A stretch of DNA of 51,974 nucleotides, taken from the NCBI GenBank assembly GCA_005239955.1, contig SBAW01000024.1:1-51974 (forward strand). Reading direction: 5' to 3'. Each line of letters opens with the position of its first letter. Position 1 is the first letter of the stretch. Below are positions 40,398 to 50,371 of this stretch, piece by piece. This DNA comes from a bacterium. GTDB taxonomy: Bacteria; Patescibacteriota; Minisyncoccia; Phycocordibacterales; SBAW01. The notes under the pieces were generated by a model, which saw only the letters and a program-made list of their open reading frames with translations, made no database searches and was not told the origin of the DNA. Both the position numbers and the translations under genes were made by a program.

Positions 40398-41827
40398 CGA
40401 CTCGACTGTACCAGAGAGTCGCCCATCTGCCCAATGATTGAGCCGTAAGCTTCGGAGAGCTGGCTCGCCCCCTCCCGCTCACCCATAAAGAGGATGAGTT
40501 TATCCCCGTCTCGAAAGCCAAGTACCACCGTCACAATCCCGTCGCCAAGCGTATAACCAAAACCAAAGGTGGGAAGACCGCCTCCGGAGGTAAAGACGCG
40601 CGGCTCGCTTACCGAGCCGTCCGGATTATCACTGAGGAGTGCGAGCGCAAAGGCGTTTGCGTAGGCCGAAAGGGAGAGGTCAAACGGCTCGATAATGGTG
40701 AGCGAGACGTTTTCCTGAAAGAGGTCGAGTGCGCTTTCAGGTGGCGCCGTGAAGGTAATCATGGTGCCGTCTTCGTTTTCTTCGATCTTCCACGAGGCCG
40801 GATATTGGAGCGCGACGTCCCACCGATCAATGGAGTGGGTAACAAAATCGCGCACATCAGGATCAGGTTGGTACGTTGCCTCATCGGTAACGCCAGCGAT
40901 AAAATCGCGAATGAACGACGTCGAGAGAATGAGACCGAGGTTCGAGCCGGAACCATCAAAGTCTGTCGTCGTCCACGTCGGTACACCAATAAGGCATCCT
41001 TGCTCCGCATCAATGGCGATGCCGCCGGAATTTCCTTGATTGATGGAGACCGATGATTTGACGACCTCTCCATTATCTCCTCTGAAACCAGAGACGACTC
41101 CCTCCGTAAAGGTAAGGCTGTTCCCCCCAACGCCAGGATACCCAAGCGCCACCAACTTATCCCCGAGCTGAAGTGCACTGCCGCTCTCGTGGCAAATATC
41201 TTTCCATTTTGGTCCCAAGTCGGCACCGAAACCGGCCTGTGCCGGTGGCCAGGGGTAATCAATACCTTGATCCGTTTGACGAGGTGCGGTGAGATATACT
41301 TCTGCGAAATCGATGCCCGATACCTTGGTGCCATTTACGACGGCAATTTTATTGTGATGGAGCGTCGCGGCGCCCGCAAAGTAGGCCGCATTATAGAAAC
41401 CACCATCATCGGGGTGCGGGAAGTAAATGTTACATCCATGGAATGCCCCATCGCTTCCCACAACCACATGCGCGTTGGTTTCCACAACACCGCCATCCTC
41501 ATTCCAATAGTAGATACCACTGCCATGCCCCGCCTCCTCTCCCCCCTCTTCATCCATGCACGCCACCATAACGACATTAGGCACATAGGCTTCCCGAATG
41601 TACTGAAGGACTTCCGCTTCGGTATATGTCGTAGGGCCACCGAGGAAATAGTAGGCGGCCGCACCTCCTCCGCCAACCACCAAAAGTGCTAAAATTCCCG
41701 AAATAATTTTCCAAACCCCGCCGCGCCGCGGCGGAGTGGGGAGCGGAGGAGAAGCAACGGGAGCGCTGCTATTTTGCAAAGGAGCGGGCGGTGGCGAAGG
41801 GGGCGGAGGAAGAGGATTTGCTTCCAT
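40394..41827 (-). CDS. Membrane-anchored trypsin-like serine protease (S1C/HtrA-like)
   Basis: The 477-aa protein has a Pro-rich cytoplasmic start, one membrane helix (about 39-61) and an exterior protease domain with a full catalytic triad: His120 (ETNAHVV), Asp173 (SGIDFAEVYL) and Ser267 (NQGNSGGIA). The extra C-terminal domain of about 150 residues is not a PDZ domain; it reads as a mixed alpha/beta module (VTHSIDRWDVALQYPASWKIEENEDGTMITFTAP ... FGYTLGDGIVTVVLGFRDGDKLILFMGE) like PsbP/MOG1-type domains of exported proteins. Role probably in envelope protein quality control. The stop overlaps the glyS start. Confidence 0.85.
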   Translation of the reverse strand: MEANPLPPPPSPPPAPLQNSSAPVASPPLPTPPRRGGVWKIISGILALLVVGGGGAAAYYFLGGPTTYTEAEVLQYIREAYVPNVVMVACMDEEGGEEAGHGSGIYYWNEDGGVVETNAHVVVGSDGAFHGCNIYFPHPDDGGFYNAAYFAGAATLHHNKIAVVNGTKVSGIDFAEVYLTAPRQTDQGIDYPWPPAQAGFGADLGPKWKDICHESGSALQLGDKLVALGYPGVGGNSLTFTEGVVSGFRGDNGEVVKSSVSINQGNSGGIAIDAEQGCLIGVPTWTTTDFDGSGSNLGLILSTSFIRDFIAGVTDEATYQPDPDVRDFVTHSIDRWDVALQYPASWKIEENEDGTMITFTAPPESALDLFQENVSLTIIEPFDLSLSAYANAFALALLSDNPDGSVSEPRVFTSGGGLPTFGFGYTLGDGIVTVVLGFRDGDKLILFMGEREGASQLSEAYGSIIGQMGDSLVQSSR

Positions 41828-41842
41828 GAAAGGCGAGGAATT

Positions 41843-43771
41843 TTATTGTACTACGGTTTCCTGGCCATTCTTAAACGACGGATCGTTATCAAGCCTTGTT
41901 GAAAGTGACGGAGCGCTATCCTCTACTTTCGTACTGGTAAAGCGATCGTCTCCCACTGCCTGTGCTGGTCCAATAAGATTTGGAATTTGATTGATCTGGC
42001 TCGTTGATGGCACGAGAACCACTTGGAATGCCGCTTCGCGGGCGGGCGAACCAAAACCAACTCCTGCTTTGAGGTCCCCAACATCCCAGACAATGGTGCC
42101 GCCTACTTCACTGAAGGTAATGCGCTCGCTTCCTGGCGACACGCGTCCACTCCACTGCATATAGGGTGGAAGTGCTGCGGACACTTTTACATTGGAGAGT
42201 GCATTACTTCCGTTCGCCAGGGACCAGACAATCGTATAGGTTGTTTGTTGTTCAACTTTAGGCGGCAGTGGCCCAGTGTTGCTAAAAGGTCCGGTGCTGT
42301 GAAGTGCTTTGGCAGAGAGGACGAGATCTGAGGCGACAACGACTTCCCGGCTGACGAACGAGCTCACTTCCTCCGGTACGTTATCTTCTCCGAGTCGCTG
42401 ACCTTTTACGCTTACCTCGAGAATCATTTTGGGATTACGGAGCGAACTTCCCCCTGACCCCACCGAAAGCGGTGCGAAGGTAAAGGACACGACTCCTTGC
42501 GCACCTGCGGCAACTGACATGAGGCTCGGGTCGCTCGTTTTATCCCACACGATGGTTGAATCTGCAGAGCGGTAGAATCCTCGCGAGACTGAAACACTTC
42601 TTTTATCAAGTGCTGACCCGGTAAGTTTCGCTTCGATCGCAACTTCCTGAATTTGATTAGGTAAGTTGTTGGTCCAGGTGATGTCCCCTCGCACGGTTTC
42701 GCCTCCCTCGGCCACCGTCGTCTTACCACTCTCACCATTGAGGGCTAAGGTAATGCCAATAAACGGGCGCTTCAGCACGATCGACTCAGTGGTTGTCAAA
42801 AAGGCAGTGCCAAGCGTTCGCACATCTTTCGGGTTTGCGGTACCAGCACTAAATCGAAAGATGCGCTCTTCGTTATCCTGCCCCTCGAGTCTCCCGGTAA
42901 TTTTTACGATGCGCTTGTCGCGTGGCTGTAAGGTCCCCAGCGCAAACACACTGTTTCCGTAGGAAGGTTGCGGGGTGGCAGTGGTAAAGGTAAATCCAAA
43001 TGGATATTCAAGCCGGAGCATCGCCGCTTCGATGGGTGCTGTGGCATTGCTTGCCACCGTGACGGAGATGACGGTGTCTTGGCCGGAGGTTAACTCTTCA
43101 ACGCTATCAACGGTAATGGATACAGGTGAAGTGCCAATGGTGATTTCATAGGCAGTGTCTTTTACAAAGATGGCATTTGACCCCTCAACGCGGTACTCCA
43201 GTTCAATAGCAATCGTGTGTGTACTCCCCGATTCACCAAACAGCACGGCTCGAACCGTTTTTTTAATTTCTTGTCCCGGCAAAATAGTGCCGATTGACTC
43301 GCGATGGCGCGGCAAAGGTACATTCACATCTTCAGCGCTTCTTGTGCCCTCGGGGTATTCAAGCAAAAGATCAGCGAGCTGGAGCGCTGCCGCATTATCA
43401 TTGCGGATACTAATTTCAAGAGAGAGTTCTTGCCCGCCATCAACGCTCGAGGGGCCATGTACTTCGAAGGCGACTTGAGAAGAAGAGACGATGTTTCTCC
43501 CACCAAAAAAAACAAAGAGTGCGACCGCAAGAGAGACCACAAAAAATGCCCCCGACAGAAGAAGGAGAAGTCCGGTATGAGAGCGTTTGCCGCGAGAAGG
43601 CGTCAGGAATGGATTGAGCGAGGTCTTCGGCCGCTCTCGATCTTCCCAGTGTTCCCGCGTCGACGAAGCGCCGGGGGATAGTGGCGCACGCGATGGCGGA
43701 ACTGCACTTGGTGTTCTGGAATAAAGCCCCTTCTTGAGGCGCTCTAAACTATGATTGTCTCCCGCATTCAT
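41843..43771 (-). CDS. Large membrane-anchored protein with Ig-like/DUF11-type repeats
   Basis: A 642-aa protein with a long basic, Pro/Ser-rich cytoplasmic segment (1-65), a membrane helix (about 66-89) and some 550 exterior residues made of four or five beta-sandwich modules. Recurrent phrases such as SLEISIRNDNAAALQLADLLLEYPEGT, VISVTVASNATAPIEAAMLRLEYPFGFTF and GDITWTNNLPNQIQEVAIEAKLTG are those of DUF11/CARDB-like domains, which bind partner proteins or surface polymers. No enzyme motif is seen. It may be a stalk or wall-associated scaffold. recO lies 36 bases upstream and the protease 15 bases downstream, on the same strand. Confidence 0.78.
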   Translation of the reverse strand: MNAGDNHSLERLKKGLYSRTPSAVPPSRAPLSPGASSTREHWEDRERPKTSLNPFLTPSRGKRSHTGLLLLLSGAFFVVSLAVALFVFFGGRNIVSSSQVAFEVHGPSSVDGGQELSLEISIRNDNAAALQLADLLLEYPEGTRSAEDVNVPLPRHRESIGTILPGQEIKKTVRAVLFGESGSTHTIAIELEYRVEGSNAIFVKDTAYEITIGTSPVSITVDSVEELTSGQDTVISVTVASNATAPIEAAMLRLEYPFGFTFTTATPQPSYGNSVFALGTLQPRDKRIVKITGRLEGQDNEERIFRFSAGTANPKDVRTLGTAFLTTTESIVLKRPFIGITLALNGESGKTTVAEGGETVRGDITWTNNLPNQIQEVAIEAKLTGSALDKRSVSVSRGFYRSADSTIVWDKTSDPSLMSVAAGAQGVVSFTFAPLSVGSGGSSLRNPKMILEVSVKGQRLGEDNVPEEVSSFVSREVVVASDLVLSAKALHSTGPFSNTGPLPPKVEQQTTYTIVWSLANGSNALSNVKVSAALPPYMQWSGRVSPGSERITFSEVGGTIVWDVGDLKAGVGFGSPAREAAFQVVLVPSTSQINQIPNLIGPAQAVGDDRFTSTKVEDSAPSLSTRLDNDPSFKNGQETVVQ

Positions 43772-43807
43772 GGAATCTATGTATTCTACGACAAGAATAT
43801 GAAGGCC

Positions 43808-44389
43808 CTAGAGAGAGGATGCGTTGAGGGAATCATTAATCCGCGCAATCGCACTTTGCCGGATGGGCGAAACAGCCTCGAGAAGTTCGCGCGAGAGAGG
43901 CCGGTCGAGGTAGGACGCCAGCGGCTCTTCTCTTCCCAGGTAGCCAAGATGAAAGAGGATGCGAAGTACAATGACGCACTCCATGTTTTTCAATTCCTCG
44001 GTGGTCAAAGATGAGGTGGTTAAAAAAGAAAGTGAGTCAGAAAGGGTGGTAAAGAGAAGCGGCGCCGCCTCTTCTCCTTGAAGAAGCCGTCGGAGAAGAC
44101 GCGCCGCATTGCCGACAACCGCAAGGGTCGCCGGCGAGAGATTCTCCATACTTCTCTCGCTCTCCACTCCGACCAGTCGCCACTGCGCCTTCCCTCGAAC
44201 GAGTGAGACCATAACAAAGGTGCGCAGAAGGAGATGGTAGCGTAATTTTGATTTTTCGAGCCGTACACCACGCGCAAGTGCGCGGAGGCGTCCATGAGAC
44301 TCGGTAAAAAGATCAATGAGACGATTTGCTTCGCCGACCGATGTGCTTCCCAAAATAAAGGCCCGCGTTGTATAGAGATGCTCCGCCAT
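43808..44389 (-). CDS. recO: DNA repair protein RecO
   Basis: Loads RecA on SSB-coated DNA together with RecR. With the start at 44389 (MAEHLYTTRAFILGSTSVGEANRLIDLFTESHGRLRALARGV) it has 193 aa, shorter than the usual 230-250. The N-terminal OB-fold is clear; the helical C-terminal part is reduced and I see no C-x-x-C zinc pair, as in some CPR RecO proteins. It follows ileS with a two-base gap, so translation is probably coupled. Confidence 0.85.
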   Translation of the reverse strand: MAEHLYTTRAFILGSTSVGEANRLIDLFTESHGRLRALARGVRLEKSKLRYHLLLRTFVMVSLVRGKAQWRLVGVESERSMENLSPATLAVVGNAARLLRRLLQGEEAAPLLFTTLSDSLSFLTTSSLTTEELKNMECVIVLRILFHLGYLGREEPLASYLDRPLSRELLEAVSPIRQSAIARINDSLNASSL

Positions 44390-44391
44390 AC

Positions 44392-47300
44392 CTATTTTGA
44401 AATCGCGATCGAGACGCTCCCGCAAGAGAGCTCAATACTCTCTTCCCCCTTCCCTTCCGTAAGACTCCGGAGGCCTGCTGCCTTCTGGAGTTCATCTTTG
44501 TGGGCAAGTGCGAGAGCTGCGCCATCTCCTTCAACAAAAAGAGCGGGGCGATCGGTTGGGGTGAGTCCGGCGCGTTTACGCAGATCTTGAATCGCGCGAA
44601 TAAGTTCACGGAGGTCTCCTTCCTCCCGGAGCTTTGGAGTAAGGACCACATCGAGGAGGATTTCGTCCTTCTGTTTCTCATCTATACGAACCTCCTGGAC
44701 ATTCACCTCGTCCTTAAGGAGCATTCGATAGGCATCTTTAAGCGCGTATCGCAGCGTCAGCCGGGAGAGCGGTTGTCGGATTTTGATGCCAGCCGCACTC
44801 CTCGCCTCAAGCGCAAGCGATACGGCGTGTCGTGTTTTTTGCATCTCTTCAAGAACAACCGTATCCGGCGTTGACGCCTTTGGCCATGACGAGAGATGCA
44901 CACTTTCTTCCTTTCCTCCAACTCCTCGGTAAACCATTTCTGCAATAAAGGGGATAAGTGGCGCAGCAAGAACGGCAACGGTCTCAAGAACCTCTCGTTG
45001 TGTGGCAAGCGCGAGCGTTTTGTCGCGCGCATCATCTCCTTTGGTGCGCTCTCTCGAGCGACGCACGTACCAGGTGGAATAATCCTCAACAAAGGCACGC
45101 AGCGTCTTAACGGCGCGCGGCATATCGTAGGCATCAAATGCTGCGGTCAGGGTATTCGTCGTTTCATCAAGACGCGCAAAAATCCATCGATCAAGGACGT
45201 GGGTGCTCGTGCGCCCCAAAACCGTCGCGTCCTGTTCTTGTCGGTACAAATCGAAGAATTTATACGAGTTCCAGAGGATGCCAATAGTGCGATTGTGCGC
45301 CTCCCGCACGTCATCGTCACGAAAATTAAGGTCCTCTGCCTGCATAACGACACTCCCCAATAGATAGAGGCGCAGCGCATCAGCGCCGAATCGGTCCATC
45401 AACACAAGCGGATCGGTATAATTTCCTTTCGACTTACTCATTTTTGAACCATCCTGCGAAAGGATGGTGCCGGTCGAGACAACGGTTTTAAATGCGCGTG
45501 CATTGAAAAGAAGCACTCCCATGGCGTGCATGTAGTAAAACCAGGTGCGTGTTTGCGCGATGTACTCCGCAATAAAATCACCCGGGAATCGTTTACGCTT
45601 CTTTAGAAGTCCGCCGCGCGGATCAAAGTGTGGGAGAGGATGCCCAACATAATGCTCCGCCGCAAAAGGCATCGAGCCCGACTCAACCCAGCAGTCAACG
45701 ACTTCCGCAATGCGCGTCAGTGGCTCGCCCCCCTCATCTTCAAGCGGCAGTTCATCAATGTAGGGGCGATGGAGATCGAGGTCAAATTCTTCATTGTGTG
45801 GGTAGGGCGTAAATGACAGGACGCGGTATTCAGCGTTTTGAAGATATGCTTCTTGCTCGTGATAGGGTTTCTCTTTTGGTGCGAAGACGCTACAGGACTG
45901 ACACGCCGCAACCTGCTCGAGAATAAACCCGGGTTCCGCATGGGTCACCATAAGAATTTTTTTGTTGGCATACGTCGCATCAACCGCAAAGAGGAACGCT
46001 CCCATGCGACGACGAAGATCATTCATGGTCTCTGCGGCATCAATCTTTTTATGGAGGCGTTCAAAATAATTTGAGAAAAGCGCAATCCAATCGGCGCGTG
46101 ACTGCCCTGAATAGGCCCCAAACCCGACTTCTCGCAGTCGCGGATCAACGACAAGCGCGCTCTCGGAGAGTCCAAGCGTATGCCGAACCAATTCAGCAGT
46201 TTCTTTGGCACGTGGAAGCGGAGAGGAAATGATGAGATCAATCTTCTCGTCGCGAAGTGTAAGCGCTGACGCGCGCACTTGTTCCTTTCCTTTCGTGGTG
46301 AGGTGGTTGTCTGCCATCGTGCCGGAGTCAACGAGCGCTTCGACATTACTTTTCGCCTCTCCGTGTCGCATGACGATATAACGATTGCCGGAGGGCTTCA
46401 CGAGGGAGAGGAATTCCGCAACTGAACCGATAACCCGCAACGCGCCGTTTTTTGTTTTCCAAATAGGAAGGGGTGAGGCCCAGTAGCGGTTCCGAGAGAT
46501 CGTCCAGTCAGGCGCACTCTCCACAATATTCTTAAAACGCCCTTGTTTAAGATGCGCCGGCACCCACGTTACCTTCTCGTTTTCTGACAGCATGGCTCCT
46601 TTCACTTTTTGAATATTAAGAAACCACGATGTGACTGCGTTATAGATAAGGGGGGTCCCACAACGGTAGCAGTGAGGATAAGAGTGAGTATTCATTTCGC
46701 GCGCAAAAAGAAGCCCGCGCTTCTCAAGATCGGCAACAATGTCCTTTTCTACCTTCTTGATGTACTGCCCGCGCAAAAATGTCGGAGCGTTCTCGTTGTA
46801 ATTCGCTCCTGCGTCAAGGAGCTGTACCATCGGAAGATTTTCTTTCTGCCCGAGCGCAAAGTCATCTTCGCCGTACATAACGGCGGTATGGACAATCCCC
46901 GTTCCCTCTTCGGTTGAAACAAAATCCGCATCATATACTTTGTACGATGTGGCGGAGCGAAGCACGGGTATGTCAAAAAGTGGCTCGTATTCTATACCAA
47001 CCAAGTCTTTCCCAAGAACTTTTTTTTGAACCTCCATCCCTGCGGGAGTTAAGGCTTCGGCAGCAATGACCGTGCCTCTCCCGTCTATTCCAACTGCATA
47101 GCTCATATCAGATTTAACTGCCAGAGCGACGTTACCGGGAAGCGTCCACGGTGTCGTCGTCCACGCAAGCAGATAGGTATTTTCCGGAAGTCCGTGCTTT
47201 GAAGGATTGTTTGCTTTAAACTTCACCGTCACCGCTTCTTCGGTGAGGTCTTTGTAGGTGTGGTCCATCGCGATTTCCGCTTTCGCTAAGGGTGTCTCGC

Positions 47301-47850
47301 AGTGCGGGCAGTACATGAGGACCTTCCGTCCTTCATAGAGAAGCCCCTTCGTGTAGAGTTCTTTGAGGGCCCACCACACGCTCTCGATGTAGGAGGAGTC
47401 CATCGTTTTGTAGGAGTTTTCAAAATCCACAAAGCGGCCCACCCGATCGACATATTGCTTCCAGTCATCAACATACTGAAGAACCGAGAGACGGGCCTCA
47501 CGATTAAAGGTACCCACGCCAATCTTTTCGATATCTTTTTTTGTTTTGAGTCCTAACTTTTTTTCAATGAGGCTTTCAATGGGGAGCCCATGGCAGTCCC
47601 ACCCCCAGCGACGCGGTACACGATACCCCTGCATTGTTTTGTAGCGGGGCACCACATCTTTAATAATGAACGAAAGAAGATTGCCGACATGGGGGAGCCC
47701 TGTGGCGAACGGCGGCCCGTCGTAGAAGACAAATTCGCCTTTGGGCGCATCCTTTTTGAGTGACTTCTCGAAGATGTGATGTTTTTTCCAAAAGGAAACA
47801 ATGTCTTCTTCCCGCTTCGCCGTCTCTGATTTCTGTTGATTTTCGGCCAT
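44392..47850 (-). CDS. ileS: Isoleucyl-tRNA synthetase with inserted histidine-phosphatase domain
   Basis: Charges tRNA-Ile; class I. The start is set at the ATG at 47850 (MAENQQKSETAKREEDIVSFWKKH), giving 1152 aa; upstream residues in the frame are not IleRS-like. Visible parts: HIGH-type PFATGLPHVGNLLS near 48-61, the CP1 editing domain (WTTTPWTLPGNVALAV near 230; GTGIVHTAVMYGEDD), PDWTISRNRYWASPLPIW near 455, KMSKSKGNY near 802, and the C-terminal anticodon and extension domains. Between VIGSVAEFLSL and DLHRPYIDELPL (about residues 486-690) is a complete histidine-phosphatase domain: VMRHGEAKSN (catalytic His496), SSPLPRAKETAELV, LREVGFGAYSG and MVTHAEPG (second His, near 635). Ordinary enzymes have only a few residues there. 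recO follows after two bases. Confidence 0.95.
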   Translation of the reverse strand: MAENQQKSETAKREEDIVSFWKKHHIFEKSLKKDAPKGEFVFYDGPPFATGLPHVGNLLSFIIKDVVPRYKTMQGYRVPRRWGWDCHGLPIESLIEKKLGLKTKKDIEKIGVGTFNREARLSVLQYVDDWKQYVDRVGRFVDFENSYKTMDSSYIESVWWALKELYTKGLLYEGRKVLMYCPHCETPLAKAEIAMDHTYKDLTEEAVTVKFKANNPSKHGLPENTYLLAWTTTPWTLPGNVALAVKSDMSYAVGIDGRGTVIAAEALTPAGMEVQKKVLGKDLVGIEYEPLFDIPVLRSATSYKVYDADFVSTEEGTGIVHTAVMYGEDDFALGQKENLPMVQLLDAGANYNENAPTFLRGQYIKKVEKDIVADLEKRGLLFAREMNTHSYPHCYRCGTPLIYNAVTSWFLNIQKVKGAMLSENEKVTWVPAHLKQGRFKNIVESAPDWTISRNRYWASPLPIWKTKNGALRVIGSVAEFLSLVKPSGNRYIVMRHGEAKSNVEALVDSGTMADNHLTTKGKEQVRASALTLRDEKIDLIISSPLPRAKETAELVRHTLGLSESALVVDPRLREVGFGAYSGQSRADWIALFSNYFERLHKKIDAAETMNDLRRRMGAFLFAVDATYANKKILMVTHAEPGFILEQVAACQSCSVFAPKEKPYHEQEAYLQNAEYRVLSFTPYPHNEEFDLDLHRPYIDELPLEDEGGEPLTRIAEVVDCWVESGSMPFAAEHYVGHPLPHFDPRGGLLKKRKRFPGDFIAEYIAQTRTWFYYMHAMGVLLFNARAFKTVVSTGTILSQDGSKMSKSKGNYTDPLVLMDRFGADALRLYLLGSVVMQAEDLNFRDDDVREAHNRTIGILWNSYKFFDLYRQEQDATVLGRTSTHVLDRWIFARLDETTNTLTAAFDAYDMPRAVKTLRAFVEDYSTWYVRRSRERTKGDDARDKTLALATQREVLETVAVLAAPLIPFIAEMVYRGVGGKEESVHLSSWPKASTPDTVVLEEMQKTRHAVSLALEARSAAGIKIRQPLSRLTLRYALKDAYRMLLKDEVNVQEVRIDEKQKDEILLDVVLTPKLREEGDLRELIRAIQDLRKRAGLTPTDRPALFVEGDGAALALAHKDELQKAAGLRSLTEGKGEESIELSCGSVSIAISK

Positions 47851-48032
47851 ATATTGGCCATATGGTATCACGAATACAGCGAAATTTATTAAAGGTACCC
47901 ATCTTTTTCTAAATTTCCCTAAACACACCAGTGAGGAGTTCTCCTTTGGAATCCTCGCACAGGCGAGTAGCCGAGCGGAGCGGCCAGTATCAAGTGGGAC
48001 GCGTGATTTCAAAGAAGAACTCCGAGCGCCTT

Positions 48033-49700
48033 TTACATCCGCTCCAAGGCCTTGATACCAAGAAGCTCGAGGCCGTTTCGCATCGTGATACGAAAGGCGT
48101 CGGTGAGCGCAAGTTTATACGGACCAAATTCGGTATCCTCAATAATCCGCTCCTCGGCATAAAAGCGATTAAACGCCGCCGCAAGGAGCGTGAGATATGA
48201 CACGACGTGGTGCGGTTCAAATTCCGCCGCAGCTCGCTCCACCACTTCGGGGAATCGGTACAAAAGTCGCTCCAACTCGCCGGGCTCTTTTGGTTTTGCG
48301 GTTGAGGCGCGCATACTCGCTTCTCTTGCTTTGCGTAGAATTGAAACACTGCGAGTGTGCGCGTACTGAAGGTAGGGCCCTGAGTCGCCTTCAAGTGAGA
48401 GCGATTTTTCGTGATCAAACACAATATCCTTTCCCGTTCCCTGCTTGAGGACCGCGTACTTAATTGCGGCGACACCAATCGCGTCGGCAATGTCATCTGC
48501 TCCGGGAGCGTTGCGCTCTTTCATTTTAAGAAGCGCCACCGCTTTCAGTTCATCAAGAAGATCTTCACTACGCACAATATTTCCAGTTCGCGACGACATT
48601 TTTCCAGAGGTTAAACGCAGCATGCCGTTACTTATCTGCACAATCTTTCCGGCGAGCTTCGCGTCAACCAACTCGAGTGCTTTTTTTACCACTTTGAAAT
48701 ACTCCGCCTGCTCCGTCCCCGTAACCGTAATCGACTGATCAAAAGGAAACGCTTTCTTTTTTAAGTGTGCGAGCCCCAGATCTTTTGCCTCGTAGGTAGG
48801 CAACTCTTCTTTGGTAAGGAAGACGCGCGTATGAAGGCCATAGCGCTCACCGCGAAACACCACCGCATCGTCGCTTTTCTCAAAAACGCCTTTGTTGAGC
48901 CATTCTAAGACAATTGCTTTACCGACAGGACCCGTCTCACTTTCAAAGAAGTAAAAATCAAAAGTGGTTCCCAGGCGCTTATACATCACTTCAAATTGAT
49001 CGAGTGAAAGTTTGCGCCCCTTCGTGTAGAGTTCGTTTACGTTCGAATCGCTCTTGGTATATACCGCACGATTAATCGCGACAATTTCTTCCTTTGCCTG
49101 ACTGCTTTCTTCATACGCGGCGGCTCCTTCTGCATAGCCCCGCCCCAGATCCCCTGCGGTCTCTGCTTTTCCTAATTTTTTGATCCCCCAAATCGCCTTC
49201 GCAACATGGAGCCCCACATCGCCTTGGTAGTTGGCGCGCGCCACTTTCGCACCGGAGTGTTCAATAAGGCGCGACAGCGACTCTCCAAGCGCGTTTGGAA
49301 CAAGGTGGCCGATATGAAATTCTTTAAACGGATTGGGGTCGGTATACTCAACCATTATCCTTTCGCCTTTGCGTGACGTGTTGCTTCCCCACTTTTCATC
49401 CGCGGAAACAATTTCGCGTATACTTTTGTGAAGAAAATCGGGTGAAAGCGTAATGTTAATAAACCCCGGTCCCGCAACTTCTGTTTTTGCGATGAATCCT
49501 TTTTCATCGCGGATAAGTGAGGCGATCCGCTCCGCAAGCGCGCGAGGTTGCTCGCCGGCTTGTTTGCCGACCATGAGCGCAACATTGGTCGCATAATCCC
49601 CAAAGGAGAGTTCCGGATGTTCAAGGTGAATGTCGGGCACCGGAAGAGTGAGGCTCTGGAGTGCCTTGGTAACGATGTTCGTAATGTGTTGCTTGATCAT
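48033..49700 (-). CDS. argS: Arginyl-tRNA synthetase
   Basis: Charges tRNA-Arg. The 555-aa class I enzyme has the N-terminal additional domain (VPDIHLEHPELSFGDYATNVAL), the HIGH motif in EFHIGHLVPNALGES (near 120), KMSSRTGNIV in the KMSKS position (near 370) and the DALR helical anticodon domain at the C-terminus ending MRNGLELLGIKALERM. Its ATG overlaps the tmk stop by four bases (ATGA). About 180 bases separate it from ileS downstream. Confidence 0.97.
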   Translation of the reverse strand: MIKQHITNIVTKALQSLTLPVPDIHLEHPELSFGDYATNVALMVGKQAGEQPRALAERIASLIRDEKGFIAKTEVAGPGFINITLSPDFLHKSIREIVSADEKWGSNTSRKGERIMVEYTDPNPFKEFHIGHLVPNALGESLSRLIEHSGAKVARANYQGDVGLHVAKAIWGIKKLGKAETAGDLGRGYAEGAAAYEESSQAKEEIVAINRAVYTKSDSNVNELYTKGRKLSLDQFEVMYKRLGTTFDFYFFESETGPVGKAIVLEWLNKGVFEKSDDAVVFRGERYGLHTRVFLTKEELPTYEAKDLGLAHLKKKAFPFDQSITVTGTEQAEYFKVVKKALELVDAKLAGKIVQISNGMLRLTSGKMSSRTGNIVRSEDLLDELKAVALLKMKERNAPGADDIADAIGVAAIKYAVLKQGTGKDIVFDHEKSLSLEGDSGPYLQYAHTRSVSILRKAREASMRASTAKPKEPGELERLLYRFPEVVERAAAEFEPHHVVSYLTLLAAAFNRFYAEERIIEDTEFGPYKLALTDAFRITMRNGLELLGIKALERM

Positions 49701-50341
49701 AGAAATTTCCTGACTGCGGTATATATTTTTTCGTGCACTGCTTCACGCGAAAGAACGCGACCGCGCAATTCACAAGAAATAGTGATCCATCCTTCTTTTT
49801 TTGCGAGTTCCTTCCCTGTCTTAAAGCTTGCTCTATTGTATCTCGTACTTCGTTCGACGTGGTCTTTACGTGAGAGAAGCGCCATCGCGAGAACTGGCGA
49901 GAGTGAGAGATAGAGTGTGGCAGTGGGGCGCGGAAGTTTAAAGATGCCGTACTCAATCTTCTGAAGCCATGAGAAAAAACGTGCGCGTTCTTTTGGTGAA
50001 GAAATTTTCCCTCCCTGGTGCATTTTATTGGCACTCACATAGCGATCACAAATAACAATGGTGCCTTTCGCGAGCCACCCTTCAAGTTTCGTTTTCGTTT
50101 CAAATCGATCAGCGGCATAGAGCGCCGCCGAAAGATACGGATCGGTTTTCGTTGGGTCACCGTGTCGTCCATCGAGAAACTCCCGAATAAGGCGCCCAAA
50201 CACGTTCTCCTTATACTGCGGAAAGCTTAAAAAACGAGCGCTGTAGCCTTCCTTTTGGAGACGACGCAACAGAAGGCGCCCTTGGGTCGTCTTTCCCGAA
50301 CCGTCAACGCCATCAAGCACAATGAGTTTTCCGCGCCGCAT
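49697..50341 (-). CDS. tmk: Thymidylate kinase
   Basis: Phosphorylates dTMP to dTDP for DNA synthesis. The 214-aa protein has the P-loop DGVDGSGKTTQGRLL (about 9-23), the DR(Y/H) motif VICDRYVSANKMHQGGK near 95 and a basic lid segment. Translation is coupled to argS through the ATGA overlap. The DUF2914 gene ends 31 bases upstream on the same strand. Confidence 0.95.
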   Translation of the reverse strand: MRRGKLIVLDGVDGSGKTTQGRLLLRRLQKEGYSARFLSFPQYKENVFGRLIREFLDGRHGDPTKTDPYLSAALYAADRFETKTKLEGWLAKGTIVICDRYVSANKMHQGGKISSPKERARFFSWLQKIEYGIFKLPRPTATLYLSLSPVLAMALLSRKDHVERSTRYNRASFKTGKELAKKEGWITISCELRGRVLSREAVHEKIYTAVRKFL

Positions 50342-50371
50342 AGCGCTTACGCTATCACGCGATTCCCTCCT

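Noticed and set aside
47851-48032. T-box leader before ileS
   Set aside because: GATGGGTACC recalls part of the T-box sequence, and hairpins are present, but the conserved GGTGG-ACC-GCG core and a specifier loop could not be found.
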